DNA of 64,000 nucleotides. Origin: Galactobacter caseinivorans (GTDB lineage: Bacteria > Actinomycetota > Actinomycetes > Actinomycetales > Micrococcaceae). The stretch's first letter is position 1; every line of letters begins with the position of its first letter. The notes under the pieces are model-generated. The model made no database searches, was not told the origin of the DNA, and saw nothing but the letters and a program-made list of their open reading frames with translations. Shown piece after piece: positions 17,901 to 25,919 of the stretch. The translations under genes were made by a program, and so were the position numbers. The DNA lies in contig NZ_QQXL01000007.1 in assembly GCF_003640665.1 (NCBI RefSeq), forward strand, positions 110,211 to 174,210, given 5' to 3'.

Positions 17901-18258
17901 CACCCTCACCACAGTGGTCGACGACGCTGGGTCAGGCAGGGCGGCAGCGGTGCTGTCCGCCGGTGGTTTTGTGGTGCTGGATACCGCGCTGACGCCGGAG
18001 CTGGAGGCAGAGGGCACCGCGCGTGACCTGGTGCGCGCCATCCAGTCGGCCCGCAAGGCCGCCAACCTCACGGTGGGTGATCGCATCCGCACCAGCGTGC
18101 AGGCGCGGCAGGACGTGGTGGACGCGGCGCAGACGCACCGCGAGCTGGTCACCGCGGAGACGCTCTCTAGCGAACTCGAATTGCTGGTGGCGGATCTGGA
18201 TGAACCCGCCGTGGTCGTTGAGGCCGTGGCGAGTGACGCGGCGGGAGTGCAGGCATGA
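14980..18258 (+). CDS. ileS: Isoleucine--tRNA ligase (eukaryote-like, type 2)
   Basis: 1092 residues from the ATG giving MSLYPRVTSDPSGQT, which has AGGAAG 7 nt upstream. An in-frame ATG at 14902 would add a basic 26-residue stretch and lies in the T-box hairpin; it is less likely. The HIGH motif reads PPFANGLPHYGHLL and KMSKS reads SDGQKMSKSLRNYPD, both forms of the eukaryote-like IleRS branch, which is also longer than the standard bacterial enzyme. That branch is intrinsically less sensitive to mupirocin. The CP1 editing domain is present (WTTTPWTLPTNLALAVGP). The stop overlaps folC by ATGA. Expression is controlled by the T-box leader sensing uncharged tRNA-Ile. Confidence 0.96.
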   Translation: MSLYPRVTSDPSGQTPASPRFPQIEERVLSYWEADNTFQASIDQRAAGENEFVFYDGPPFANGLPHYGHLLTGYVKDLVARYQTQRGRRVERRFGWDTHGLPAELEAMKQLGMTDKKQILEMGIDKFNAACRSSVLKYTGEWQNYVTRQARWVDFENDYKTLNPSFMESVLWAFSELHRKGLTYEGFRVLPYCWKDETPLSNHELRMDDDVYKDRQDTTVTVSFPLLTGESELSKELAGVNVLAWTTTPWTLPTNLALAVGPAVQYSVLPGGPEQPASNTVAAGARYLLASELVGAHAKDLGYADASAAQEAVTATYTGTELDGLRYAPLWDVFNDAEKWGTQGAWRIVVDEYVSTTDGTGVVHQAPAYGEDDQRVCEANGIPVVLSVDEGARFLPLFENTVLADVAGVQVFEANKALINHLKADGRLLRQASYVHSYPHCWRCRTPLIYRAVSSWYVQVTDVKARMGELNQGINWIPENVKDGQFGKWVANARDWSISRNRFWGSPIPVWQCSDAECQHEEVHGSLEELKARFGRLPVNHEGETDLHRPFIDELTTACPEQGCTGTLRRVEDVLDVWFDSGSMPYAQVHYPMENKEWFDTHNPADFIVEYIGQTRGWFYTMHILATALFDRPAFKNVISHGIVLGSDGQKMSKSLRNYPDVNEVLDRDGSDAMRWFLMASPILRGGNLVVTEEGIREGVRQVLLPLWNVWYFFTLYTNSADGGRGYEAQLRYDAKDPLDRYLLAATGDLVREVRVALDSYEVSDATDALRSYMDTLTNWYVRRSRQRFFDEDHEAFDVLYTALETLCRVAAPLLPLATEEIWRGLTGGRSVHLSDYPDDSLFPVDAALVERMALTRTIASTGSSLRKAAKLRVRLPLASMDVVVPDAAGLSGTFADIIKDELNLKAVHLVDAEGADEASFGISRTLTVNARAAGPRLGKQVQQAIKGSKSGDWSVAEDGSVRAGGLDLVEGEYTLTTVVDDAGSGRAAAVLSAGGFVVLDTALTPELEAEGTARDLVRAIQSARKAANLTVGDRIRTSVQARQDVVDAAQTHRELVTAETLSSELELLVADLDEPAVVVEAVASDAAGVQA

Positions 18259-19748
18259 GCGCCTTTGAGCCCACCCCGGATCCCGCAGGCGTTCAACGCG
18301 TCTACGGAGCCTTGCTGAGCCGCGCGCCGGAGAACAAGATGGAGCGGCGCATCGATCCGCTGCGCCGGGCCATGGAGGTGCTCGGTGACCCGCAGAACAC
18401 TGCGCCGGTCATCCACCTCACGGGGACCAACGGCAAGACCAGCTCGGCGCGCATGATCGAGTCGCTGCTGCTGGCCCATGACATCCGCACCGGTCGCTAC
18501 ACCTCCCCGCACCTGAGCTCCGTCACCGAGCGCATCGTCATTGACGGCGCGCCCGTCTCCGATGAGGCCTTTGTGCGGGTCTGGGATGAGATTGAGCCGT
18601 TCCTGCAGATCGTGGATGCCGAGCTGGAGGCCAAGGGCGAGCACCGCCTGACCTTCTTTGAAGCCATGACCGTGCTGGCGTTTGCGATCTTCGCTGACGA
18701 GCCGGTGGAGGCGGTGGTGCTAGAGGTGGGCCTGGGCGGCACCTGGGACGCCACCAACGTGGCCAAGGGGCAGGTCAGCGTGGTCACGCCGATCAGCCTG
18801 GACCACACCGATCTCTTAGGAGACACCGTCGGGGAGATTGCCGAGGAGAAGGCCGGGATCATCAAGCCCGGCGGCATCCTCATCTCCGCCGCGCAGGAGC
18901 CGGAGGCCGCGCAGGTGCTGCTAGAGCGTGCCCGCGAGGTGGGGGCTGAATGGCGCTTTGAGGGCGTGGAGTTTGGCGTGGAGTCCCGCACCCTCGCGGT
19001 CGGCGGGCAGATCATCAACCTGCAGGGCATCGCCGGGCGCTACCCGGAGATCACCCTGCCGCTCTTTGGTCAGCACCAGGCCCAGAATGCTGCCACGGCG
19101 CTCGCTGCGGTGGAGGCCTTCATCGGCGGCGGCACACGGGAGCTGAACCAGGAACTGGTCCAGGCCGGGTTCGCTGCAGTCAGCTCCCCTGGGCGCCTGG
19201 AGATGGTGCGCAGCTCACCCACCATGGTGGTGGACGCGGGGCACAACCCCGCTGGGCTGCGGGCCTCGGCTGAGGCCATCAAGGAGTCCTTCGGCTTCAC
19301 CAAGTTGGTCTTGGTGCTGGGGATTCTGCAGGAGAAGGACGCCGCTGGCATGCTCCTGGAGCTGCGGGAGCAGTACGGCGAGCTGGTCAGCGACGTGGCC
19401 ATCACCCAGTCGGCCTCTGCGCGCGCCATCCCCGCCGGTGAGCTGGCCGCACTGGCCATCGAGGCGGGTTTTGAGGAATCCGATCTCTTCGTGACGGAGA
19501 AGCTGGACGACGCGCTGGACTGGGCCGCGGCCCGGGCGGACGAGTCGGAGGAGCTGGGCGGAGGCGGCGTGCTCGTCACCGGATCCATCACCCTGGTGGG
19601 GGAGGCCCGCACCCTGTTGGGCGCGGACGCCGACGGCGGCCCGCGCATGGTGTCTCCCGCGCCGGTGGCCATGGATGGCTTTGCGCTGGAGGACCTGGAG
19701 CTGGACGGCCTCGACGCAGAGGACTTTGACGAAGAGGACGAGGACTGA
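18255..19748 (+). CDS. folC: Folylpolyglutamate synthase / dihydrofolate synthase
   Basis: Mur-ligase-type ATP-dependent enzyme that adds glutamate to dihydropteroate and to folates. 497 residues. P-loop HLTGTNGKTSSARMI, YTSPHLSSVTERI, EVGLGGTWDATNV, and the C-terminal DAGHNPAG are all present. The C-terminus has an extra acidic tail of about 25 residues (LEDLELDGLDAEDFDEEDED). Translationally coupled to ileS through ATGA, so it also falls under the T-box leader. The DUF4233 gene follows 2 nt later. Confidence 0.95.
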   Translation: MSAFEPTPDPAGVQRVYGALLSRAPENKMERRIDPLRRAMEVLGDPQNTAPVIHLTGTNGKTSSARMIESLLLAHDIRTGRYTSPHLSSVTERIVIDGAPVSDEAFVRVWDEIEPFLQIVDAELEAKGEHRLTFFEAMTVLAFAIFADEPVEAVVLEVGLGGTWDATNVAKGQVSVVTPISLDHTDLLGDTVGEIAEEKAGIIKPGGILISAAQEPEAAQVLLERAREVGAEWRFEGVEFGVESRTLAVGGQIINLQGIAGRYPEITLPLFGQHQAQNAATALAAVEAFIGGGTRELNQELVQAGFAAVSSPGRLEMVRSSPTMVVDAGHNPAGLRASAEAIKESFGFTKLVLVLGILQEKDAAGMLLELREQYGELVSDVAITQSASARAIPAGELAALAIEAGFEESDLFVTEKLDDALDWAAARADESEELGGGGVLVTGSITLVGEARTLLGADADGGPRMVSPAPVAMDGFALEDLELDGLDAEDFDEEDED

Positions 19749-19750
19749 AC

Positions 19751-20188
19751 ATGGCCAAGATGACCAAGTCGCAGCTGGCCTGGCGTCCGGGCATGCCCAA
19801 AAAGCGCCGGAGCACCCGAGTCATGTTTGCCTCGGTAATCCTGACGCTGGAGGCGCTCGCGGTGCTCTTTGCCGGGCTGGCCATGTTTGGCCTGCGCGGC
19901 CGTGTAGAGGGCGGCGGGGTGCCGTTCCTGATCATGGGCATCGTGGTCGCCATCGCACTGGTGCTCACATGCGCCGTGGTGGGCAAGCGCTGGGGCACGG
20001 CGCTGGGTTGGGTGCTGCAGGTGGTCCTGATTCTCATGGGCCTCTTTGAGCCCATGATGTTTGTGGTGGGTGCGCTCTTCTTGCTCTCCTGGGCCTACGC
20101 CATGTGGCAGGGAACCAAGATTGATCTGGAGAACGCGGCCCGCGCAGAGGAGCAGGCGCAGTGGGAGGCGGAGCACCCCGAGGGGTGA
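19751..20188 (+). CDS. DUF4233 membrane protein
   Basis: 145 residues with a basic N-terminus (MTKSQLAWRPGMPKKRRSTR) and four predicted transmembrane helices (FASVILTLEALAVLFAGLAMF, VPFLIMGIVVAIALVLTCAVV, GTALGWVLQVVLILMGLF, MMFVVGALFLLSWAYAM), then an acidic cytoplasmic tail. This is the conserved DUF4233 family that sits between folC and ndk in many actinobacteria. No function is known. It begins 2 nt after folC, so is surely co-transcribed. Confidence 0.88.
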   Translation: MAKMTKSQLAWRPGMPKKRRSTRVMFASVILTLEALAVLFAGLAMFGLRGRVEGGGVPFLIMGIVVAIALVLTCAVVGKRWGTALGWVLQVVLILMGLFEPMMFVVGALFLLSWAYAMWQGTKIDLENAARAEEQAQWEAEHPEG

Positions 20189-20261
20189 ACCGCGCCCAGC
20201 CCTTCACCGCCGCTAGGATGGGAACCGAGAAACTTCCCCTGCACGTCAAGGAGACATCAGT

Positions 20262-20681
20262 ATGAGCACCGAACGGACCCTGGTCCTGGTCAAGCCGGAC
20301 GGCGTCAAGCGCCACCTCGTCGGAGAGATCCTCTCCCGCATCGAGACCAAGGGCTACGACGTGGTGGAGCTGAAGATGCTCACACCGACGCGTCAGATCC
20401 TTGAGCAGCACTACGCCGAACACGAGGGCAAGCCCTTCTACGAACCGCTGGTGGAGTTCATGATGTCCGGCCCCGTGGTCGCAGCTGTGCTTGAGGGCAA
20501 CCGCGTGATCGAGGGCTTCCGCTCGCTGGCGGGCACCACCGAGCCCACCGCAGCCGCCCCCGGCACCATCCGCGGTGACCTGGGCCGCGACTGGGGCCTG
20601 AAGGTGCAGCAAAACCTGGTGCACGGCTCCGACTCCTCGGAGTCCGCTGAGCGCGAGATGGGCATCTGGTTCGGCGCCTGA
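20262..20681 (+). CDS. ndk: Nucleoside diphosphate kinase
   Basis: Transfers the gamma-phosphate between nucleoside triphosphates through a phospho-His. 139 residues, normal length. TLVLVKPDGVKR at the N-terminus, GTTEPTAAAPGTIRGD, and the active-site NLVHGSDSSESAEREM with the catalytic His. Start ATG follows AAGGAGA. A TAGGAT -10 hexamer at 20213-20218 suggests its own promoter in addition to read-through from ileS-folC. Confidence 0.96.
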   Translation: MSTERTLVLVKPDGVKRHLVGEILSRIETKGYDVVELKMLTPTRQILEQHYAEHEGKPFYEPLVEFMMSGPVVAAVLEGNRVIEGFRSLAGTTEPTAAAPGTIRGDLGRDWGLKVQQNLVHGSDSSESAEREMGIWFGA

Positions 20682-20706
20682 TCTGGTCCGACGCCTGATC
20701 TGAGAC

Positions 20707-20750
20707 AGCAAAGGACGCCCCTCGGTTTATCCGAGGGGCGTCCTTTGCTG
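20707..20750. terminator. Bidirectional terminator between ndk and the VKOR gene
   Basis: Perfect inverted repeat CAGCAAAGGACGCCCCTCGG / CCGAGGGGCGTCCTTTGCTG with a TTTAT loop. Sits between two convergent genes. Confidence 0.85.
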
Positions 20751-20782
20751 TGCCGGGCGTGTCAGGTGCAGCGCCGGGAGGC

Positions 20783-21436
20783 TCAGGAGGCCGGGAAGAG
20801 CAGGCCCATGAAGTTGATGATGATGGACCCGGCGCAGGCCAGGAGCAGCACAAAGGCGGTGATCCAGGCCCAGCCACTGGCCCAGCCCTGCAGCCAGCGC
20901 GGCGCCGCAAACACACCCGTGAGGATGTTGCGCGCCAAGGAGATGAAGAACAGGACCGTGATCATGAGCCAGCAGACCATGCAGTAGATGCACAGGGCGC
21001 GGATCTCAAAGAGGGCCACGCTGTAGAGCCAGATGAGGAACCCGAAGGCCGCCGCCACTCCGAGCTGGAAGCAGACCCAGTACCAGCGGGGCATGGACGC
21101 GCCGCTGAGCACGCTCACGCCGATCACCACGAGGATGCCAAAGCCCACCAGGCCCATGAAGGGGTTGGGGAAGCCAAAGGCTTGCGCCTGATCGGAGAGC
21201 ATCACGGAGGTGCAGGAGAAGGCCCCGCCCCAGTCGCAGCTCGCCACCGCGTCAGCGTTCAGGTACAACTGCACGCGCTCGGCAACGAGCACGCCGGCGG
21301 CGATGAGGCTGGCCAGTCCGGTGATGACAGTGATCCACCCGAAGCCCGCGCGGCGTGCCCACCATGGCAGGTCCTTTGCGTCGGGAGCGGACGGGGCAAC
21401 CCGCCCGGAGACGGCGGTGATGGTGCTGTCGGACAC
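20783..21436 (-). CDS. Vitamin K epoxide reductase (VKOR) family membrane protein
   Basis: 217 residues with about five transmembrane helices. VKOR homologues reoxidise DsbA-like proteins using menaquinone and so drive extracellular disulfide formation. The active-site pair is CIYC in LCIYCMVCWLMI, and the loop Cys pair is in CDWGGAFSCTSV. The N-terminus is cytoplasmic and lacks a fused thioredoxin domain. Start ATG (MSDSTITAVSGRVAPSAP). Divergent from RNase E/G. The unlinked DsbA-like gene at 9.6 kb is cytoplasmic and is not an obvious partner. Confidence 0.92.
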   Translation of the reverse strand: MSDSTITAVSGRVAPSAPDAKDLPWWARRAGFGWITVITGLASLIAAGVLVAERVQLYLNADAVASCDWGGAFSCTSVMLSDQAQAFGFPNPFMGLVGFGILVVIGVSVLSGASMPRWYWVCFQLGVAAAFGFLIWLYSVALFEIRALCIYCMVCWLMITVLFFISLARNILTGVFAAPRWLQGWASGWAWITAFVLLLACAGSIIINFMGLLFPAS

Positions 21437-21836
21437 GGCGGTGGCCTCCCTGTATGCGCCGGGTGGGGCGCGTTCGACACGTTGTCGAAGTCCACCCTAG
21501 TCCGTCTCCACCGCCGGATCAGGCAGATGTGCGACAATGGCGACGGGTGAGCCGGTGTCCACAGCTCGGCTTCATCCCACCAGGAGGACCTTGTCCCCGT
21601 CCGGAGTGTGTGGCCCCGCGGAAGTTCGCGGAATGTGCCATCCGGGCTCGGCCCCACATGGGTCGCCGCCGATACTGGCGGGACGGACGAGCGGCCACTG
21701 GTGGCCGGCGCGGTGACAGCGCCCGGTATCAAATCGACTTCCGGGTCGCGAGAGGCGCAACAGGCGCCGGAGCGTACCGATGAGCCGCGCTGGCGGGGCC
21801 CACTGTGGGGGCTCTACCGGTGCAGGAGTCAGCAAC
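21437..21836. other. Divergent intergenic region / long RNase E leader
   Basis: 400 bp without a supported gene. A GACAAT -10-like hexamer at 21532-21537 would give the RNase E/G mRNA a leader of about 290 nt, rich in GC inverted repeats (for example GCCGGCCACC/GGTGGCCGGC type). RNase E mRNAs in other bacteria have autoregulatory leaders; nothing here proves that. Confidence 0.4.
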
Positions 21837-24800
21837 ATGGCAGAGCCAACACAGCCCACCGCATCAGAAACGAACGTGGCAGCAGATCAGCCCGCCAAGG
21901 CGGCGACCGCGCGTCAGGCGCCGGCCCGCAAGCGGGCAACCACCAAGAAGGCCGCGGCCCCCGCAGGAGCGGACGCCGCCACGGCTGACGAATCCGGAGC
22001 CGTCGCCGAGCAGGCGCAGGAGACCGAGTCGAAGCCCGCGAAGAAGCCGGCCACGCGCAAGCGTGCGGCCGCCAAGAAGCCGGCAGAGCCCGCGACAGAG
22101 CCCGCAGCGGAGCCGACGGAGTCCGCCTCGGCGGCCACGAACGACGCCGCAGCGGCGAAGAAGCCGGCCACCCGCCGCAGGGCAGCAAGCAAGAAGACCG
22201 CAGAGTCCGCGGAGCCCACCGCCGCCACCACGGAGGCCGCAGTAGCCGAGGCGGAGCCCGCGAAGGATCCAGTGCAGGAGCCGGCGCCGACGAAGAAGCC
22301 GGCCACCCGCCGCAGGGCAGCCAGCAAGAAGACCGCCGCCGCCCAGGTGAGCGACGAGGCAACGCCGGCCGCAGAGACCGCCGCAGAGACCGCCGCGGGG
22401 GCCCCCGCCGAGTCGGAGCCGAGCGTCGACGAGGCCCCTGCTGAGAAGACACCGGCCAAGAAGGCCCCGGCCCGCCGCCGGAGCAAGAAGACCGACGCCG
22501 TGACGGAGTCTGTGCCGGAGTCTGAGGCAACGGCCCCGGAGGCAGCAGTTGAGCCGGAGGCGGCCGACGAGCCCGAGGTCGCGACCGCCGAGGCGGCGCC
22601 CGCCTCGCCGTTCGACATCCCCACCGATTCCTTTGGCTTGCTCTTCCAGGAGCCGGACCTGGCGGCCGTGGAGCGCCCGGCCGCGTCCCGCCCGGAGCAG
22701 GAGCAGGCGGAGGAGGGCACCCGGCGTCGTCGCCGTCGTCGCCGCGGCACCGAGGACATGGAGATCGAGGGCGGTGACGACGGAGACCCCGCCGGCACCG
22801 TGACCCGCGTGCGCGCCCCCAGGGCAGCCGCCGCCGAGGCCCCCATCGACCATGTGGTGTCCATTAAGGGCTCCACCCGCCTGGAGGCCAAGCGCCAGCG
22901 CCGCCGCGACTCCCGCGAGTCCGGCCGCCGTCGCCACGGCATCACCGAGGCCGAGTTCCTGGCGCGCCGCGAGTCCGTGGATCGTCAGATGGTGGTGCGC
23001 CAGAACGATCAGCGCATTCAGATCGGTGTGCTGGAGGACGGCGTGCTCTCGGAGCACTTTGTCTCCCACACCACGCAGGACTCCCTGATTGGCAACGTCT
23101 ACGTGGGCAAGGTGCAGAACGTGCTCCCGTCCATGGAAGCTGCGTTCATCGACATTGGCCGCGGGCGCAACGCCGTGCTGTACGCCGGTGAGGTGGACTG
23201 GGATGCTGCCAAGCTGGATGGCAAGCCTCGCCGCATTGAGTTTGCGCTGAAGTCCGGCGACTCGGTGTTGGTCCAGGTCAGCAAGGACCCGGTGGGCCAC
23301 AAGGGTGCCCGCCTCACGAGCCAGATCTCGCTCCCGGGCCGCTACCTGGTCTACGTTCCGGCCGGCTCCATGACGGGTATCTCCCGCAAGCTGCCGGACG
23401 TGGAGCGCAACCGTCTCAAGAAGATCCTGAAGGAGCACCTGCCTGACAAGGCGGGCGTGATTGTGCGCACCGCCGCCGAGGGGGCCTCGGAGCAGGAGTT
23501 GATGAACGACATCAACCGCCTGCGCGCGCAGTGGGAGGGCATCTCTTCCGCCGCCACGTCCACCAAGACGCGTGCGCCGGAGCTGCTCTACTCGGAGCCG
23601 GACCTCATGATCAAGGTCGTCCGCGACGTGTTCAACGAGGACTTCTCCAAGCTCGTGGTCCAGGGCGAGAGCGCCTGGGACACCATCGAGGCCTATGTGA
23701 CCTACGTGGCTCCGGACCTGCTTGGCCGCCTGGAGAAGTGGGCCGGCGACGAGGACGTGTTTGCGTCCTTGCGCCTGGATGAGCAGATCCGCAAGGCGCT
23801 AGATCGCAAGGTCAACCTGCCCTCCGGCGGCTCGCTTGTCATTGACCGCACCGAGGCCATGACCGTCATTGACGTCAATACGGGCAAGTTTGTTGGCTCT
23901 GGCGGCAACCTGGAGGAGACGGTCACCAAGAACAACCTGGAGGCCGCAGAGGAGATTGTGCGCCAGATGCGCCTGCGGGACATGGGCGGCATCATCGTGG
24001 TGGACTTCATTGACATGGTCATGGAGTCCAACCGCGACCTGGTCCTGCGCCGCCTGGTGGAGTGCCTTGGCCGGGACCGTACCAAGCATCAGGTGGCAGA
24101 GGTCACGAGCCTTGGCCTGGTGCAGATGACGCGCAAGAAGATCGGTACCGGTCTGCTTGAGGTCTTCTCCGAGCCCTGTGATCACTGCGACGGTCGCGGT
24201 GTGGTGATCGCTGACGAGCCCGTGGAGGGACGCAAGAGCCCCCAGCACGTGCACACGCCGTCAGAGCGCCCCACGCGGTCCGAGCGCCGCAAGAGCCGCA
24301 ACGGTTCCGCCGAGGAGACGGCACAGGAGGCTCAGCCCGCAGAGAAGCAGGCTGAGAAGCCTGTGCAGACGGCTGAGGAGGCGGAGCGCGCCCAGCGCGC
24401 CCGTGCCGCCTTGGCCACCATCGCGGCGGCCTCCGGCCACGCGGGGGAGCAGGGTGACGCGGCGCACTCGGAGTCCAAGCAGCAGGGCGAGCCGGTTGCC
24501 GTCGGCGACTCGGAGGGTCATGGGCTCGACGACGCCGAGGACGACGGGCGGCCGCGTCGCCGCCGCCGTCGCGGACGTCGCGGACGCGGTGGTCGCCTCA
24601 ATGAGGACGGCACCGAGATGGAGAACGACGACGCTGCCGCGCCCGCCGTTGTTGCTCCGGTCGCTACGCAGCCTGAGGCCGTCAAGCCTGCGGTTGCCGA
24701 GCCCGTCAGTGGCGTGGCTCGTTCCCTCTCGGGCGTGGAGCGCGCCGAGCGTGCCGATGCGGCCACCGCGCAGACGGCGGCCACCGCAGGTGCCGCAGCC

Positions 24801-24995
24801 AACGCGCAGGCCCCCCGCAGGCGCCGTCGGGCAGCTGCATCCGCCCAGGGTTCCAGCGCCACCGAGTCGGTGCGCGCAGGCGAGGCGGAGGGGAAGACGC
24901 TGAACTCGGCCGCCGTGGCCAAGGCCCCGCAGTCGCCCGTCAGCAGCGCTGAGCCCATCATGTTGGGTGTTGGAGTTCCCGCCTCCGAGCTGTGA
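21837..24995 (+). CDS. rne: Ribonuclease E/G family endoribonuclease
   Basis: 1052 residues from the ATG preceded by AGGAG (MAEPTQPTASETNVAADQ). Residues 1-300 are a low-complexity Ala/Pro/Glu/Lys region with three copies of a basic module KKPATRRRAASKKTA; then the S1 domain (GNVYVGKVQNVLPSMEAAFIDIGRGRNAVLY), the RNase H-like catalytic core with DVNTGKFVG and DFIDM (the two magnesium-binding Asp), and the Zn-link Cys pair EPCDHCDGRGVV. The C-terminal 280 residues are disordered with an RRRRRRGRRGRGG cluster. Catalytic core flanked by two unstructured tails is the known actinobacterial architecture. Role: mRNA decay and rRNA/tRNA processing, cytoplasmic. Confidence 0.93.
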   Translation: MAEPTQPTASETNVAADQPAKAATARQAPARKRATTKKAAAPAGADAATADESGAVAEQAQETESKPAKKPATRKRAAAKKPAEPATEPAAEPTESASAATNDAAAAKKPATRRRAASKKTAESAEPTAATTEAAVAEAEPAKDPVQEPAPTKKPATRRRAASKKTAAAQVSDEATPAAETAAETAAGAPAESEPSVDEAPAEKTPAKKAPARRRSKKTDAVTESVPESEATAPEAAVEPEAADEPEVATAEAAPASPFDIPTDSFGLLFQEPDLAAVERPAASRPEQEQAEEGTRRRRRRRRGTEDMEIEGGDDGDPAGTVTRVRAPRAAAAEAPIDHVVSIKGSTRLEAKRQRRRDSRESGRRRHGITEAEFLARRESVDRQMVVRQNDQRIQIGVLEDGVLSEHFVSHTTQDSLIGNVYVGKVQNVLPSMEAAFIDIGRGRNAVLYAGEVDWDAAKLDGKPRRIEFALKSGDSVLVQVSKDPVGHKGARLTSQISLPGRYLVYVPAGSMTGISRKLPDVERNRLKKILKEHLPDKAGVIVRTAAEGASEQELMNDINRLRAQWEGISSAATSTKTRAPELLYSEPDLMIKVVRDVFNEDFSKLVVQGESAWDTIEAYVTYVAPDLLGRLEKWAGDEDVFASLRLDEQIRKALDRKVNLPSGGSLVIDRTEAMTVIDVNTGKFVGSGGNLEETVTKNNLEAAEEIVRQMRLRDMGGIIVVDFIDMVMESNRDLVLRRLVECLGRDRTKHQVAEVTSLGLVQMTRKKIGTGLLEVFSEPCDHCDGRGVVIADEPVEGRKSPQHVHTPSERPTRSERRKSRNGSAEETAQEAQPAEKQAEKPVQTAEEAERAQRARAALATIAAASGHAGEQGDAAHSESKQQGEPVAVGDSEGHGLDDAEDDGRPRRRRRRGRRGRGGRLNEDGTEMENDDAAAPAVVAPVATQPEAVKPAVAEPVSGVARSLSGVERAERADAATAQTAATAGAAANAQAPRRRRRAAASAQGSSATESVRAGEAEGKTLNSAAVAKAPQSPVSSAEPIMLGVGVPASEL
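22156..22336 (+). repeat. Direct repeat inside rne coding the basic KKPATRRRAASKKTA module
   Basis: Two 46-bp copies at 22156-22201 and 22291-22336, differing at a few positions, 135 bp apart; a diverged third copy begins near 22039. All keep frame. Acidic/Ala spacers separate the modules. Confidence 0.8.
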
Positions 24996-25031
24996 GGCTG
25001 CTCACTCGCGACGCGCCGGGGCGAGCCTCAT

Positions 25032-25061
25032 TTGCTCCGGCGCCCGCGGCTACCGTAAACT
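25032..25061 (+). promoter_or_regulatory. Promoter of the rplU-rpmA operon
   Basis: TTGCTC (25032-25037) and TAAACT (25056-25061), spacer 18 bp. Leaves a leader of about 120 nt before rplU. Confidence 0.6.
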
Positions 25062-25188
25062 TGATCTTCGGTGCGTGTTGCACGGTTGAACCGTTCTGGT
25101 TCGTGACCGCCATGTCCCGCATGCTTTCCCCGCTCGGCCCCGTGTCGCAGTGGATTCTATTGTCAAAATCGAGAGAAGTGAGTACCTA

Positions 25189-25497
25189 GTGGTGTACGCG
25201 ATTGTTCGCGCTGGTGGGCGCCAGGAGAAGGTTGCCGTGGGCGACATCGTCACCCTCGACCGCGTCCACGAGAAGGTCGGCGCTTCCATCGACCTCCCCG
25301 CGGTGCTGCTGGTCGATGGCGACAAGGTGACCTCCGACGCCAAGGCTCTGTCCGGCGTGAAGGTTGAGGCCAAGATCCTCGAAAACCTGCGTGGCAAGAA
25401 GATTGTCATTCAGAAGTACAAGAACAAGACCGGCTACAAGAAGCGCCAGGGTTTCCGCGCCGCGCTGACCAAGGTCGAGATCACCTCGATCGTCTGA
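25189..25497 (+). CDS. rplU: Large ribosomal subunit protein L21
   Basis: 102 residues. I chose the GTG giving [19 protein letters not shown] (written V-V-Y at the DNA level), because L21 proteins start here; the longer frame from 25150 lacks support. Contains the signature [19 protein letters not shown]. Paired with rpmA 38 nt downstream in the universal rplU-rpmA order, then obgE. Confidence 0.95.
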   Translation: MVYAIVRAGGRQEKVAVGDIVTLDRVHEKVGASIDLPAVLLVDGDKVTSDAKALSGVKVEAKILENLRGKKIVIQKYKNKTGYKKRQGFRAALTKVEITSIV

Positions 25498-25535
25498 TCC
25501 GGTTACCCCCAACGCTTCGAAGGTAGGTAAGAACC

Positions 25536-25787
25536 ATGGCACATAAGAAGGGCGCAAGCTCTACTCGAAACGGCCGCGACTCCAACGCCCAGTACCTGGG
25601 TGTTAAGCGCTTCGGTGGCCAGGTCGTCAAGGCCGGCGAGATCATCGTCCGCCAGCGCGGCACGCACTTCCACCCGGGCGCCAACGTCGGCCGCGGTAAG
25701 GATGACACGCTGTTCGCCCTCTCCGCCGGTGCGGTGGAGTTCGGCACGGCCCGCGGTCGCCGCGTGGTCAACATCGTCGGAGAGTAA
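25536..25787 (+). CDS. rpmA: Large ribosomal subunit protein L27
   Basis: 83 residues, [24 protein letters not shown], with the conserved [27 protein letters not shown]. No N-terminal cleavage extension is present, unlike in Firmicutes. Start ATG after AAGGTAGG. Followed by a terminator-like hairpin. Confidence 0.97.
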   Translation: MAHKKGASSTRNGRDSNAQYLGVKRFGGQVVKAGEIIVRQRGTHFHPGANVGRGKDDTLFALSAGAVEFGTARGRRVVNIVGE

Positions 25788-25808
25788 TTTTCCGACAGCT
25801 GGTCGTTG

Positions 25809-25842
25809 AACGGAGGGTGGGCCGTGTGCCCGCCCTCCGTTT
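25809..25842 (+). terminator. Hairpin after rpmA
   Basis: AACGGAGGGTGGGC / GCCCGCCCTCCGTT stem with a 5-nt loop and only a short T-run. May attenuate read-through into obgE. Confidence 0.7.
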
Positions 25843-25919
25843 GCGTCTTTAGCACGAGTTTTGACCGGTGCGAGCAATCTGCTTGCCCCGGCCCACAACC
25901 GATTTACTAGGAGTGAACC

